Position numbers and translations under genes: made by a program. DNA of 64,000 bases from Aureivirga sp. CE67 (GTDB lineage: Bacteria; Bacteroidota; Bacteroidia; Flavobacteriales; Flavobacteriaceae): positions 1 through 64,000 of the forward strand of contig NZ_JADOTV010000010.1 of NCBI RefSeq assembly GCF_015767245.1. The letters are read 5' to 3'. This document shows positions 8,851 to 17,016 of this stretch, in pieces. Position 1 is the first letter of the stretch. Every line of letters begins with the position of its first letter. The notes beneath the pieces are model-generated. The model saw only the letters and a list, made by a program, of their open reading frames with translations, did not search any database and had not been told where the DNA came from.

Positions 8851-8919
8851 CAAAATTATAATTTAGCAAACTGTATGTCAAGTACTTACTAAAAAGTTAA
8901 TTACTTACCTTTTGGTAAG
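8851..8919. promoter_or_regulatory. Promoter and HxlR-type operators in the divergent gap
   Basis: On the minus strand, TTG (8879-8881), a 20-bp spacer and TAATTTTG (8851-8858) form a Bacteroidetes-type promoter for the NmrA-like gene. The palindrome AAGTACTT (8880-8887) overlaps its -33 element. A second inverted repeat, CTTACC-TTTT-GGTAAG (8904-8919), lies nearer the HxlR gene. Both are plausible HxlR binding sites; function is inferred from position only. Confidence 0.5.
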
Positions 8920-8946
8920 AATTATTGAAAATTAAGACTTTAGGAA

Positions 8947-9264
8947 ATGAAAAAAGATGAAAATAAAATTTTAGAATGTCCAGTAGGAAAAGCTTTGAAG
9001 ATTATAGGAGGGAAATGGAGACTGAGAATCATGAATGAAATTGGACATGAAAAGCGAAGATTTGGAGAGTTAAAAAGATTGATTCCGGATATAAGCGAGA
9101 AAATGCTAATTCAGGAATTAAAGACCTTGATGGAATATAAATTGGTGTCTAAGAAATCGTATCATCAAATTCCACCAAAAGTTGAATATTCTTTAACAGA
9201 AAAAGGAAAAAAAGTATTTCCAATTTTAGATCAAATAGTGATTTTCGCTAATGAAATAGATTGA
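8947..9264 (+). CDS. HxlR family transcriptional regulator
   Basis: This 105-residue winged-helix protein contains CPVGKALKIIGGKWRLRIM near the N-terminus, then FGELKRLIPDISEKMLIQEL and the wing YSLTEKGKKVFPIL, all diagnostic of the HxlR family (YodB, HypR, HxlR). The single Cys11 sits where redox-sensing members such as YodB carry their sensor cysteine. It is divergent from the NmrA-like oxidoreductase and probably controls it in response to electrophile or thiol stress; that link is inferred. Confidence 0.9.
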   Translation: MKKDENKILECPVGKALKIIGGKWRLRIMNEIGHEKRRFGELKRLIPDISEKMLIQELKTLMEYKLVSKKSYHQIPPKVEYSLTEKGKKVFPILDQIVIFANEID

Positions 9265-9304
9265 TTTTTTTAATTTTGAATTAAAACCAAAACCAACCAA
9301 TAAA

Positions 9305-9838
9305 ATGAATATAGAAGAATATAAGAAAGCTGTAATCAAACAATTTAATTCTTATAAAGCTGTTGCAGACAAAACAATTAATCAATTAGAAGAGAAAGAT
9401 TTGTTTTGGAAATATAATGAAGAAAGTAATTCGATTGCGATTATAATTCATCATATCTATGGAAATATGCTTTCTAGATGGACAGATTTTTTTACTTCTG
9501 ACGGAGAAAAAGAATGGAGAAACAGAGAAAAAGAATTCTCGAAAGTCGATACAACAAAAGAAGAACTAATGCAAAATTGGGAAAAAGGTTGGAAATGCCT
9601 TTTTGATGCAATTGATTCTATAAATGATGAAAACATAAATGCAGATATTTATATTAGAAACGAAAAACATTCTGTAGTTGATGCTTTGAGTAGACAAATG
9701 ATGCATTATCCTTACCATATTGGGCAAATTACATTCATCGGAAAAATGATTTTAGACGATAAATGGGAAAGTACTTCTATTCCAAAAGGGAAATCTGAAG
9801 AATATAATAAAGAAATGTTTTCTAAAAAGAGATCTTAA
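9305..9838 (+). CDS. DinB-like protein (DUF1572-type)
   Basis: This is a 177-residue four-helix-bundle protein. It has a first conserved His in IIIHHIYGNMLSRWTDF and the C-terminal motif HYPYHIGQI (HxxxHxxQ type), which build the metal site of DinB/YfiT proteins. The length and the IHHIYGN / MMHYPYHIGQ blocks fit the DUF1572 subgroup. These proteins are metal-binding hydrolases or thiol transferases of mostly unknown substrate. It follows the HxlR gene by 40 bp and is 6 bp from the next gene. Confidence 0.82.
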   Translation: MNIEEYKKAVIKQFNSYKAVADKTINQLEEKDLFWKYNEESNSIAIIIHHIYGNMLSRWTDFFTSDGEKEWRNREKEFSKVDTTKEELMQNWEKGWKCLFDAIDSINDENINADIYIRNEKHSVVDALSRQMMHYPYHIGQITFIGKMILDDKWESTSIPKGKSEEYNKEMFSKKRS

Positions 9839-9844
9839 TATAAA

Positions 9845-10417
9845 ATGATTCAAATTTTAGATATAACCACAAAACCACCAACAATTCATTATTTAACTAA
9901 AAAATATATTGAAAAAAATATAGGGAAAAATTCTGTTAATCAAAGTCAAACGTTGATTTCTTTTCTTAACAACTCAAAAGAAGGAGCTATTGTGATGAAT
10001 ACTGAAAAATGTACTTTTTGTCAGGAAGAAATTAGTGATGAAGATTCTACAAAAAATGATGGATTTATAGAATGGAGCAAAAGATTAAAACATTTTATAG
10101 AAAAACATCATTTAAAATTACCTAAAGAAATTGAAACCCTTTTTTTAGAAAGAAAACTATTACTTAATAATTTGGATGATTCCGTCTTTGTAGATTTTTA
10201 TAAAACAAAAAATAGTCTTTTTTATAATACAGAATTATATGAAAAAGAATTTTCTGATTTTGTAAGAGAAAAAGGTTTTGATTTAAAGGAGATAGAAAAA
10301 CCAGATAATTATCATTTATATGAGAAATTTGATTTAGAATATAATGATTTAAGAAAGGATGCTATTTTTAAATCATTTGATCTTTCTAAAGTTAATTTTA
10401 TAAAATATGAAGAGTGA
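9845..10417 (+). CDS. Hypothetical protein with CxxC zinc-finger-like motif
   Basis: This 190-residue soluble protein is not recognised as a family. Residues about 56-60 carry CTFC, followed about 30 residues later by HFIEKHH. Together these could form a Cys2His2 zinc site. The C-terminal two thirds is acidic and aromatic-rich (DFYKTKNSLFYNTELYEKEFSDF). It starts 6 bp after the DinB-like gene, suggesting cotranscription. Confidence 0.65.
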   Translation: MIQILDITTKPPTIHYLTKKYIEKNIGKNSVNQSQTLISFLNNSKEGAIVMNTEKCTFCQEEISDEDSTKNDGFIEWSKRLKHFIEKHHLKLPKEIETLFLERKLLLNNLDDSVFVDFYKTKNSLFYNTELYEKEFSDFVREKGFDLKEIEKPDNYHLYEKFDLEYNDLRKDAIFKSFDLSKVNFIKYEE

Positions 10418-10438
10418 TTTTATTTGTATTTTCTTCCG

Positions 10439-10446
10439 TATTTTTG
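10439..10446 (+). promoter_or_regulatory. -10 box of the TIGR02757 gene
   Basis: TATTTTTG is a perfect match to the Bacteroidetes -10 consensus TAnnTTTG. It lies 19 bp before the ATG at 10466. Confidence 0.6.
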
Positions 10447-10465
10447 CGATTCAAAAGAAAAATAG

Positions 10466-11230
10466 ATGAATCAAAAAGAATTAAAGGAGTTTTTAGATTT
10501 TAAAGTAAAAGAATATAATACACTAGATTTTATTGAAACAGATCCAATTCAAATTCCACATAAATTTTCACTAAAAGAAGATATCGAAATTGCAGGTTTT
10601 TTAGCTGCTACAATTGCTTGGGGAAATCGTAAAATGATTATCCGAAATGCGAATCGAATGATGGAAATTATGGGAAGTTCTCCTTATGATTTTGTAATGA
10701 ATTTTGACGATGATCAGGCAGAAAAGTTAGATGGTTTTGTACATAGAACTTTCAATGCAACTGATTTCTCATATTTCTTGAAAGCACTTCGAAATATCTA
10801 TGAAAATAAAGGAGGGATGGAAGCAGTTTTTACAAAACATTCTACTGATATTTCAACCCAAGAAGCAATTTCTGAATTTAAAAAAGTTTTCTTCGAATTA
10901 AAACATGAGAAAAGAACTCAAAAACATGTTTCAGATCCTTTGAAAAAATCAGCTGCAAAACGAATCAATATGTTTTTGCGTTGGATGGTAAGAAATGATG
11001 AAACTGGAGTAGATTTTGGTCTTTGGAAAAACATAAAACCTGCTGCACTTTCTTGTCCTTTAGATGTTCATAGTGGAAATATTGCAAGAAAACTTGGGAT
11101 TTTAGAAAGAAAACAAAATGATGCAAAAGCACTTTTTGAATTAGATACTGCTCTAAGAAAAATGGATAAAGAAGATCCTGTAAAATACGATTTTGCTTTG
11201 TTTGGTTTGGGTGTTTTTGAAGGATTTTAG
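10466..11230 (+). CDS. TIGR02757 family protein (DUF2400)
   Basis: This 254-residue protein matches the TIGR02757/DUF2400 family conserved in Bacteroidetes. Recognisable blocks are PIQIPHKFSLKEDIEIAGFL, AWGNRKMI, RWMVRNDETGVDFGLW and CPLDVHSGNIARKLG. The WMVR ... DFG(L)W ... PLDVH arrangement recalls HhH-GPD DNA glycosylases (helix-hairpin-helix plus a late Asp), but no catalytic activity has been established to my knowledge. The stop codon lies inside a small palindrome (11227-11250). Confidence 0.85.
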   Translation: MNQKELKEFLDFKVKEYNTLDFIETDPIQIPHKFSLKEDIEIAGFLAATIAWGNRKMIIRNANRMMEIMGSSPYDFVMNFDDDQAEKLDGFVHRTFNATDFSYFLKALRNIYENKGGMEAVFTKHSTDISTQEAISEFKKVFFELKHEKRTQKHVSDPLKKSAAKRINMFLRWMVRNDETGVDFGLWKNIKPAALSCPLDVHSGNIARKLGILERKQNDAKALFELDTALRKMDKEDPVKYDFALFGLGVFEGF

Positions 11231-11430
11231 CTTCGACTCCGCTCAGCTAACTTTTTAATTCGGAGATTGAGGTTACTCGAAATCGGTTTTTCATTCAAAC
11301 GAAAACCTGTTTTTATCTCGGAATTGAAGTTTTCCCAAAACTCTGGCGCACTTTTGTAAAGTGTGTCTATTGTTTTTAGAAGTTTATGTTTATAGTCACG
11401 AGTTAAAAACTCGCGCAGCAAATGAAATCA
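11227..11430. repeat. Intergenic repeat-like block with REP-like palindromes
   Basis: The block contains TTAGCT (11227-11232) / AGCTAA (11245-11250) around CTTCGACTCCGCTCAG. It also contains CACTTT-TGT-AAAGTG (11349-11363) and CGAGTT-AAA-AACTCG (11399-11413). The 'TTCGACTCCGCTCAG' and 'ACTCGCGCAG' strings resemble sequences I recall as recurrent between genes in Bacteroidetes. A 64-codon minus-strand frame across the block is best seen as repeat translation (ending LAERSRS), not a gene. Confidence 0.5.
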
Positions 11431-11473
11431 GTTTTCCTATTTAAATAAAAATATAAAATAACAATCATAAAAA

Positions 11474-12028
11474 ATGAATCAAAAACTAGAAAAAGAACTA
11501 ATTCAAATTATTGAAAATGATGAGTGGATGATTCATGTTTTAAAAATTGTTAGAGATTTAAATCTAAAGGATTGTTGGATAGGAGCTGGTTTTGTTAGAA
11601 ATAAAATTTGGGATGTAAAACATCATAAAAGTAGAACAAAACTAAATGATATTGACGTTATATATTTCGATAAATCCAATACATCAAAAGAGCGAGATGA
11701 GGTTTTAGAAAATAAACTAAAAGAAAATTTCCCAAAATTAAATTGGTCAGTGAAAAATCAAGCGAGAATGCATATTAAAAACGGACAAAATCCGTATAAA
11801 GATTGTGAAGAAGCGATTTCTTTTTGGCCAGAAACAGCAACTTCTATAGCGGTGAGAATTAATTCTCGAAATAAGATTGAATATATCGCTCCTTATGGTT
11901 TAGATGATTTGTTTCAATTAAAAGTAAAACCAAGTCCTAAATGCGATTTGAAAATTTATAAATCAAGAATTGAAAAGAAAGGATGGAAGGAGATTTGGAA
12001 TAAGTTAGAAATAGAGTTTAAAAAATAA
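11474..12028 (+). CDS. Nucleotidyltransferase family protein (DUF925-type)
   Basis: This is a 184-residue protein. Residues about 32-60 hold WIGAGFVRNKIWD and, further on, NDIDVIYFD. This is the nucleotidyltransferase-fold signature with a DxD metal site, in the order typical of the DUF925 group (small NTases of unknown substrate). The fold part takes up most of the protein and no second domain is seen. It is followed 5-13 bp later by a small hydrolase gene, so the two are probably cotranscribed. Confidence 0.8.
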   Translation: MNQKLEKELIQIIENDEWMIHVLKIVRDLNLKDCWIGAGFVRNKIWDVKHHKSRTKLNDIDVIYFDKSNTSKERDEVLENKLKENFPKLNWSVKNQARMHIKNGQNPYKDCEEAISFWPETATSIAVRINSRNKIEYIAPYGLDDLFQLKVKPSPKCDLKIYKSRIEKKGWKEIWNKLEIEFKK

Positions 12029-12041
12029 AACATTGCTAGAG

Positions 12042-12572
12042 ATGAAAGAACCTACACCAAAAGAAAAACTAATTATACTTTCTGATTTATGGGGAAAGAA
12101 AAAATCAGAATGGATTCGTGAATATTTTGATGTTTTAAACAAGGATTATTCTATTAAGTTTTATGATTGTTGTGAGTTAGGTGAAATTGATACTTCAGAT
12201 TATAGAGAAGAAAAATTACATAAACAATTTATCAGAGGAGGTATAGAAAAAGCAGTGGAAAATTTACTTTTATTAGAAAAAGAAAAGATAAATATTTTAG
12301 CTTTTAGTATTGGTGGAACGATTGCATGGAAATTTGGATTAAAAGGCGGAAAAATAAATAATTTGACATGTTTATCTTCAACAAGATTAAGAAAAGAGGA
12401 ATTTAGACCAAAAGGAAATATTTTTCTTTATTATGGAGAAAAAGATAATTTCCAACCAAGTAAAGAATGGTTGGAAATTATGAGTTTAAAATATCAAATT
12501 GTACAAACTGAAAAGCATGAATTTTATAGAGATTATGCCAGAAAGCTATTTGATAATGTTAGAGTTATGTAA
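12042..12572 (+). CDS. Small alpha/beta-hydrolase-like protein
   Basis: This protein has about 176 residues from the ATG at 12042; a TTG at 12033 is less likely. It shows alpha/beta-hydrolase elements: the strand LIILSDLWG at the N-terminus, the nucleophile elbow ILAFSIGGTIAW, an acid strand IFLYYGEKDNF, and His in TEKHEFYRDYA. The elbow has Ala instead of the first Gly of GxSxG. The substrate is unknown. Its 3' end overlaps the convergent ABC-permease gene by 27 bp, with no terminator between them. Confidence 0.75.
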   Translation: MKEPTPKEKLIILSDLWGKKKSEWIREYFDVLNKDYSIKFYDCCELGEIDTSDYREEKLHKQFIRGGIEKAVENLLLLEKEKINILAFSIGGTIAWKFGLKGGKINNLTCLSSTRLRKEEFRPKGNIFLYYGEKDNFQPSKEWLEIMSLKYQIVQTEKHEFYRDYARKLFDNVRVM

Positions 12573-14765
12573 TGTGGAATCATTTTTCAACACATTTTTA
12601 ATTAAAATATCAAAACTATCATTCGATGGTCTTGGTAATTCGGAATAGATAATCTTCCCTTCTTTATCCAACATCATAAATCGTGGAATCGTTTTTATGT
12701 TTAATTTTTCAGATAAAACTTTTTCAAATTTTGGGTCAATTAAGAAATGAGGTTCGTCTTTTTTAGAAATACTATTTCTCCAATCAAATTCATTTCTATC
12801 TGTACTGATGGAAATAAAAAGAATTTCTTCTTCATCATAACCTTCTGATTTCATCTGGAAAATAGGACTCTCAACTTTGCATGGCCCACACCAAGAAGCC
12901 CAAAAATCAATGACAATATATTTTCCTTTAAAACTTTCGATGTCTAAAATTTCATTTTCTAGGTTTTTAAACTGAAGGTTTGGAATAGAACTTCCAGGAA
13001 TAAGGCTTTTCTGAATTTCTAAGGAATTTGCTAGTTTTTTATGTACTTTTTTATTTTCTATTTTATTTTGAAAGAAATCTAATATTTCATAGTTTTTGTC
13101 AATATCTGTACTGTTTTTGAAATATTCTTCAAGCTCTAATAACAGAAAAAAATCTTTAAACATTCCATTTTCTTTTTGATTTGCGAACATTTTTAAAGCA
13201 TCCAAATGACTGTTTTGATTGTAAGAATTTAGAATACGTTTTCTGTAAAAAGAATTATCTAAAATATGCATCGAGTTTTCTGGAATTTCTCTTTCTATTT
13301 TTAAAATTAACTCTGATTTTTCTAAGTTTTTATTCTCCGTACTATTTTGATGTGCAATTTCAGCGTCGTTCCACCATTCTAACATTTGAAGATTTAAAAG
13401 GGTTTTATTTCTTTCTGTTATTTCTTTATTTGGTTTAAAATTATCGATATGCATAAAATCTTTTTCAAGATTTTCTAATAAATTTGAATAACCTCGCTCA
13501 AAAGCTTTGTGTATTTTATTTTGCTGTTTTGCAAGTTCAGGATTGCGAATAATATTATCTATAAAATAAGCTCTTAATTCAGGAGTATAGAAAAAACCAT
13601 TTCCTTTTACACCAATAATATTTCGTTGCTTTTTAAAAATGGAAGCTTGAATATTTAGACTGTCTTTTGTGTTTAAATAAAAATTTAAAGGTATTTTATT
13701 ATCTAAATAAACATTATAATAGTGATGCTCTAAGTTTTTAATTTCACTATGAAATTTTCCATTTTTAACTGGAATTGTTGTTAGAGTGTCTTTTAAAAAA
13801 CGATCTACCAAATAAACATTTTTAAAATCCATGTCTGTAAAAATTTCACCTGATATAATTGTTCGTTCATGTGGAGTAAAGTGTTTTGGTTTTGAAATAA
13901 AAGAATAGGAAAGAATACTTAAAGCTAGCACTGAAAAGACAATAATCGATTCTTTTTTAGCAAATTTAAAAGCAATTCGAAGTTTTTTGTATTTATAGAT
14001 GAAAAAGCCAATAATTAAAATAGTAATACCAAAAATGAAACTAATGTTTTCGGTAAAAAGTAAACCATGACTTTCATAATTATCTTTAAAAATATCAATA
14101 TGGGTTAATTGATAATTCGGACTCCAAAAATAGATTTTGTTATAAGTTGCTAAAAGCATTTCTACTATAATTGAACTAAAACCGAAAAGAAAAGAAAAGA
14201 TTGGTTTTTTAATAATTAGAGATAAAACATATAAAAAACTGGTAAAATAAAAAGATGCAAAACATATCCTGAAAAATAGAATTCGAACAAATTCAAAAGG
14301 AATGGAAAGATCAGTGTTAGTAGCATAATTTCCAAAGTTTTTATACAAAAAGAAACAAATAAAATACGCAGCAAAAAATGCAATGATTATTTGAAGAACA
14401 TTAAAAAGAAGAAATGTGAATTTCCCGAAAAATATAGAAAATTTAGAGATTCCTTGTACTTGCATTAAATCCCAACCATTGTTTTTATGATCAATATATG
14501 AAAGACGAATTGTTTGTAAAACAATAGCAGTTGGAAGAAAAAAGGTAAGAAAAGGTTGTAAAACCCAGGTTAACTCATTTATAAATAAATTATGATTAAT
14601 GGTGTTTTGAAATCGGATTTCATTATCGTTTAAAAATGTAATTAATGTAGTAATGAAAGGGAAAAAGATTCCAAAAAGTATGTTTGTAGTATAAAAAAAT
14701 AGATTTTTTCGTTTGAGATGTTCTCCACGAAAAATCAATAATAAATCGTTTAAATTTTGTAGCAT
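12546..14765 (-). CDS. ABC-2 type permease fused to periplasmic TlpA-like thioredoxin
   Basis: This is a 739-residue fusion. Residues 1-260 hold six membrane helices of an ABC-2/BcrB-type permease (about 21-45, 70-88, 115-141, 163-184, 188-208, 237-257). A seventh helix (273-291) carries the chain out. Residues 303-400 resemble a DUF4369-type beta domain, 400-590 are helical, and 600-735 are a TlpA/ResA thioredoxin with WCGPC (Cys626, Cys629) and the cis-Pro at TIPRF (Pro694). An odd number of helices with a cytosolic N-terminus places the thioredoxin in the periplasm. The ATPase gene lies 4 bp upstream. A thiol-disulfide exchange role in export or maturation is inferred. Confidence 0.85.
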   Translation of the reverse strand: MLQNLNDLLLIFRGEHLKRKNLFFYTTNILFGIFFPFITTLITFLNDNEIRFQNTINHNLFINELTWVLQPFLTFFLPTAIVLQTIRLSYIDHKNNGWDLMQVQGISKFSIFFGKFTFLLFNVLQIIIAFFAAYFICFFLYKNFGNYATNTDLSIPFEFVRILFFRICFASFYFTSFLYVLSLIIKKPIFSFLFGFSSIIVEMLLATYNKIYFWSPNYQLTHIDIFKDNYESHGLLFTENISFIFGITILIIGFFIYKYKKLRIAFKFAKKESIIVFSVLALSILSYSFISKPKHFTPHERTIISGEIFTDMDFKNVYLVDRFLKDTLTTIPVKNGKFHSEIKNLEHHYYNVYLDNKIPLNFYLNTKDSLNIQASIFKKQRNIIGVKGNGFFYTPELRAYFIDNIIRNPELAKQQNKIHKAFERGYSNLLENLEKDFMHIDNFKPNKEITERNKTLLNLQMLEWWNDAEIAHQNSTENKNLEKSELILKIEREIPENSMHILDNSFYRKRILNSYNQNSHLDALKMFANQKENGMFKDFFLLLELEEYFKNSTDIDKNYEILDFFQNKIENKKVHKKLANSLEIQKSLIPGSSIPNLQFKNLENEILDIESFKGKYIVIDFWASWCGPCKVESPIFQMKSEGYDEEEILFISISTDRNEFDWRNSISKKDEPHFLIDPKFEKVLSEKLNIKTIPRFMMLDKEGKIIYSELPRPSNDSFDILIKNVLKNDSTLHNSNIIK

Positions 14766-14769
14766 TTTT

Positions 14770-15675
14770 TTAGTTTTGAAGGATTTCCATAAAATTTTTC
14801 TCTAAAGAATCTTGAATTTTCGCTTGGTAAATTCGCATTCCATTTTTAGTATGTTTTTCTATGAAATCAGGAATTTCAGTTTTAGATTTAAAATGACATT
14901 GCAGATATTTTTCATTTTCCAAATAGATAGAAATAGCTTCTTTTTCCAAAATAGAAAACCATTTTTTAGGATTTTCGATTTCCAAATGCAATTGAATATT
15001 TTGATTTTGTAGCTGAAATTCTCCCATAGTTCCTTGAAAAACCATTTCTCCGTGATGAATAATTCCAAGATGTGTACACATTTTCTCTACTTCGTCCAAC
15101 ATATGACTAGAAATAAAAATTGTAATTCCTTTTTCTTTGTTTAATTTGATAAGTAGATTTCGGATTTCAATTATTCCGGCAGGATCTAAACCATTTACAG
15201 GTTCGTCTAATAAAAGTAATTCAGGATCATTTAACAAAGCAATTCCGATAGCTAATCGTTGCTTCATCCCTAGAGAAAAGTTTTTTACTTTCTTCTTCGA
15301 CTTAATATCTAGACTTACAATTTCTAATATTTCTGGAATTTTATTTTTTGGAATTCTTTGAAGTTTTGCGAAATATTTCAAATTATCATAAGCTGATAAA
15401 TGATAATAAAGAATAGGAATTTCTATCAAACATCCAATTTTTTTAAAAACAGTAGGAGTTTGCTTTTTTTGTTTTTTTTCAAATAAATAAATGGAATCTG
15501 TTCCGTCATAAATCAAACCAGCAAGTAAACGCATTGTAGTCGATTTTCCAGCACCATTTTGTCCTAAAAATCCGAAAATAGATCCTTTTGGAACATGTAA
15601 AGAAATATTTTTTAGAATTTGTTGTTTCGAGTTAAAAGAAAAACACAAGTTTTTGGTCTCAATTGTATAGCTCAT
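14770..15675 (-). CDS. ABC transporter ATP-binding protein
   Basis: This 301-residue ATPase of the bacitracin/lantibiotic-exporter type (BcrA-like) partners the permease-thioredoxin gene 4 bp downstream. Walker A is GQNGAGKST, the signature is SLGMKQRLA, Walker B is LLLLDEP, and the switch is ISSHML. The last 80 residues form the usual C-terminal extension of this class. The SLGMK signature instead of LSGGQ is normal for these exporters. A -10 box (TATTTTTG on the minus strand, 15701-15708) lies about 26 bp upstream of the start. Confidence 0.92.
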   Translation of the reverse strand: MSYTIETKNLCFSFNSKQQILKNISLHVPKGSIFGFLGQNGAGKSTTMRLLAGLIYDGTDSIYLFEKKQKKQTPTVFKKIGCLIEIPILYYHLSAYDNLKYFAKLQRIPKNKIPEILEIVSLDIKSKKKVKNFSLGMKQRLAIGIALLNDPELLLLDEPVNGLDPAGIIEIRNLLIKLNKEKGITIFISSHMLDEVEKMCTHLGIIHHGEMVFQGTMGEFQLQNQNIQLHLEIENPKKWFSILEKEAISIYLENEKYLQCHFKSKTEIPDFIEKHTKNGMRIYQAKIQDSLEKNFMEILQN

Positions 15676-15700
15676 TTTTAATTTTTAGCATTTTGTTTTT

Positions 15701-15708
15701 CAAAAATA
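15701..15708 (-). promoter_or_regulatory. -10 box of the ABC-thioredoxin operon
   Basis: The minus strand reads TATTTTTG, a perfect TAnnTTTG box. It lies 26 bp before the ATPase start codon at 15675. No TTTG -33 box is seen at the right distance. Confidence 0.5.
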
Positions 15709-15929
15709 GAATTCTTGTTTAGATTAAAAAGGTTTAATTTAAATATTAATAATATTTTAAGAAAAATACTAAGAAATAATGTTTGAATTTAAGCTTAAAT
15801 GATTGCTTTTTGAATACATGAAATAATTAGTCTACTACACAAATGTCATAAGATTTATAAATACTAAAAGGAATTTGTGATTCGAATTAAAAATTTTGAA
15901 TAAATTTTCAATCCCTAAATAAAGAATTT

Positions 15930-15937
15930 TATTTTTG
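15930..15937 (+). promoter_or_regulatory. -10 box of the carboxylesterase gene
   Basis: TATTTTTG matches TAnnTTTG perfectly and lies 17 bp upstream of the ATG at 15955. Confidence 0.6.
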
Positions 15938-15954
15938 TAGAAATTTCGATAAAA

Positions 15955-16608
15955 ATGACAAAACTATCCTTAGAATATGTCGTAAGACAACCAAAAATAG
16001 CAAGTGAAAACCCACCAATGTTATTAATGTTACACGGATATGGAAGTAACGAGCAAGATTTATTTTCATTTGCAGACGAATTACCAGATGAATTATTAAT
16101 TATCAGTGCGCGAGCTCCACAAACTATTATGCATGGAGGTTATGCTTGGTATACAATTAATTTTGATGCAATTCATGGGAAATTTTCGGATACGGATGAA
16201 GCAAAAGAATCTGTAGAGTTGATTGCAAAATTTTTGGATGAATTGAAAGAAGAATTCAATTTTGATGAAAATAGAATGTTTTTGATGGGATTCAGTCAAG
16301 GATCTATTTTAAGTTATGCTGTTGCTTTCAAATATCCAGAAAAAGTGAAAAATATTATTGCACTTAGTGGATATGTGATGCAAGATATTTTACCTGAAAA
16401 CAAAAATGCAGAAGATTACAAACATTTAGATTTCTTCATTTCTCATGGTTCGGTAGATCAGGTGATTCCTGTGGAATGGGCGCAACAAGCTGCACCTTTC
16501 TTAAATCAGTTTGCTATTAAAAATGTGTATAGCGAATACCCTGTTGGACATGGAGTTGCTCCACAAAACTTCTTTAATTTTAAAAAGTGGATTGAAGAAA
16601 GAATTTAA
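15955..16608 (+). CDS. Phospholipase/carboxylesterase family alpha/beta hydrolase
   Basis: This is a 217-residue cytosolic serine hydrolase. The oxyanion loop is LMLHGYGSNEQDLF, the nucleophile Ser lies in GFSQGS (GxSxG), the catalytic Asp in SHGSVDQVIP, and the His in YPVGHGVAP. The set and the length fit the short carboxylesterase/acyl-protein-thioesterase family (PF02230), which hydrolyses short-chain or lysophospholipid esters. There is no signal peptide. The gene stands alone with its own promoter. Confidence 0.9.
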   Translation: MTKLSLEYVVRQPKIASENPPMLLMLHGYGSNEQDLFSFADELPDELLIISARAPQTIMHGGYAWYTINFDAIHGKFSDTDEAKESVELIAKFLDELKEEFNFDENRMFLMGFSQGSILSYAVAFKYPEKVKNIIALSGYVMQDILPENKNAEDYKHLDFFISHGSVDQVIPVEWAQQAAPFLNQFAIKNVYSEYPVGHGVAPQNFFNFKKWIEERI

Positions 16609-16674
16609 AATTCACTTTGAATTAAACATTTATCAAGTTTGAAATTTTATGAGAAAGTTTTATTTAATTTAAAA

Positions 16675-16703
16675 CACACCCCTAGCCCCTCTCAAGAGGG
16701 GGA
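16675..16703. repeat. Short GC-rich palindromic repeat
   Basis: CCCCTCT (16686-16692) and AGAGGGG (16695-16701) form a perfect 7-bp stem with a 2-nt loop. The block stands out in this AT-rich DNA. I recall similar 'CCCCTCTCAAGAGGGG' strings between genes in Bacteroidetes. Only one copy is present in this window. Confidence 0.5.
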
Positions 16704-16758
16704 CTTGACAATCTATATATTTTTATAAAAACCAAACGTGATAATATATAATTTTTAT

Positions 16759-16789
16759 GTGTAATCTTTATGGATTGCACATTTTTTTT
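16759..16789 (+). terminator. Possible terminator downstream of the carboxylesterase
   Basis: GTGTAATC (16759-16766) and GATTGCAC (16773-16780) form a stem with one mismatch, followed by A and eight Ts. It lies about 150 bp after the gene, beyond the GC-rich hairpin. Confidence 0.5.
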
Positions 16790-16915
16790 GGGCGAATTTG
16801 GCTTAGGGATAGTAGCGGCATCCTTTTTTGCTTTTCTTCATAAAGTTGCTTTAGCAAAAAAGATATAGCGGAAAGCCCGACCTTCTCTGTAGTGTAACGG
16901 AAGAGAAGGAAAGCT
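16790..16915. repeat. Intergenic repeat block with nested hairpins
   Basis: A GGGATAGTAGCGGCATCC segment is followed by a T-run, a 20-nt loop, and AGCAAAAAAGATATAGCGG with AAGCCCGACC, forming an imperfect long hairpin. It ends in CCTTCTCT (16881-16888) / AGAGAAGG (16902-16909). From memory, 'TAGCGGCATCCTTTTTTGC ... GATATAGCGGAAAGCCCGACC' resembles an element frequent in flavobacterial intergenic regions. Copy number must be checked genome-wide. Confidence 0.5.
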
Positions 16916-16994
16916 CCTGAGAAATAAATTTAAATAACAATTTTTGAGGAGAATAGAAACTAAAAGAAAATTTTCAAATTTTATAAAACTGAAG

Positions 16995-17002
16995 TATCTT
17001 TG
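16995..17002 (+). promoter_or_regulatory. -10 box of the cytosolic PPIase gene
   Basis: TATCTTTG matches TAnnTTTG perfectly and is followed 14 bp later by the start codon at 17017. Confidence 0.6.
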
Positions 17003-17016
17003 ACCCAACAAAAAAT

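Larger units (their letters stand above)
16609..17016. other. Gene-free stretch containing intergenic repeats
   Basis: No credible gene is present. The stretch holds a GC-rich hairpin repeat (16675-16703), a terminator-like hairpin (16759-16789), a second repeat block (16790-16915), and the promoter of the following PPIase gene. The minus-strand frame 16838-17023 runs across the repeat and the promoter and is rejected. Confidence 0.6.

Noticed and set aside
11227-11421. Minus-strand ORF of 64 codons
   Set aside because: It consists of the palindromic repeat block and ends with LAERSRS, a translation of the recurrent string.
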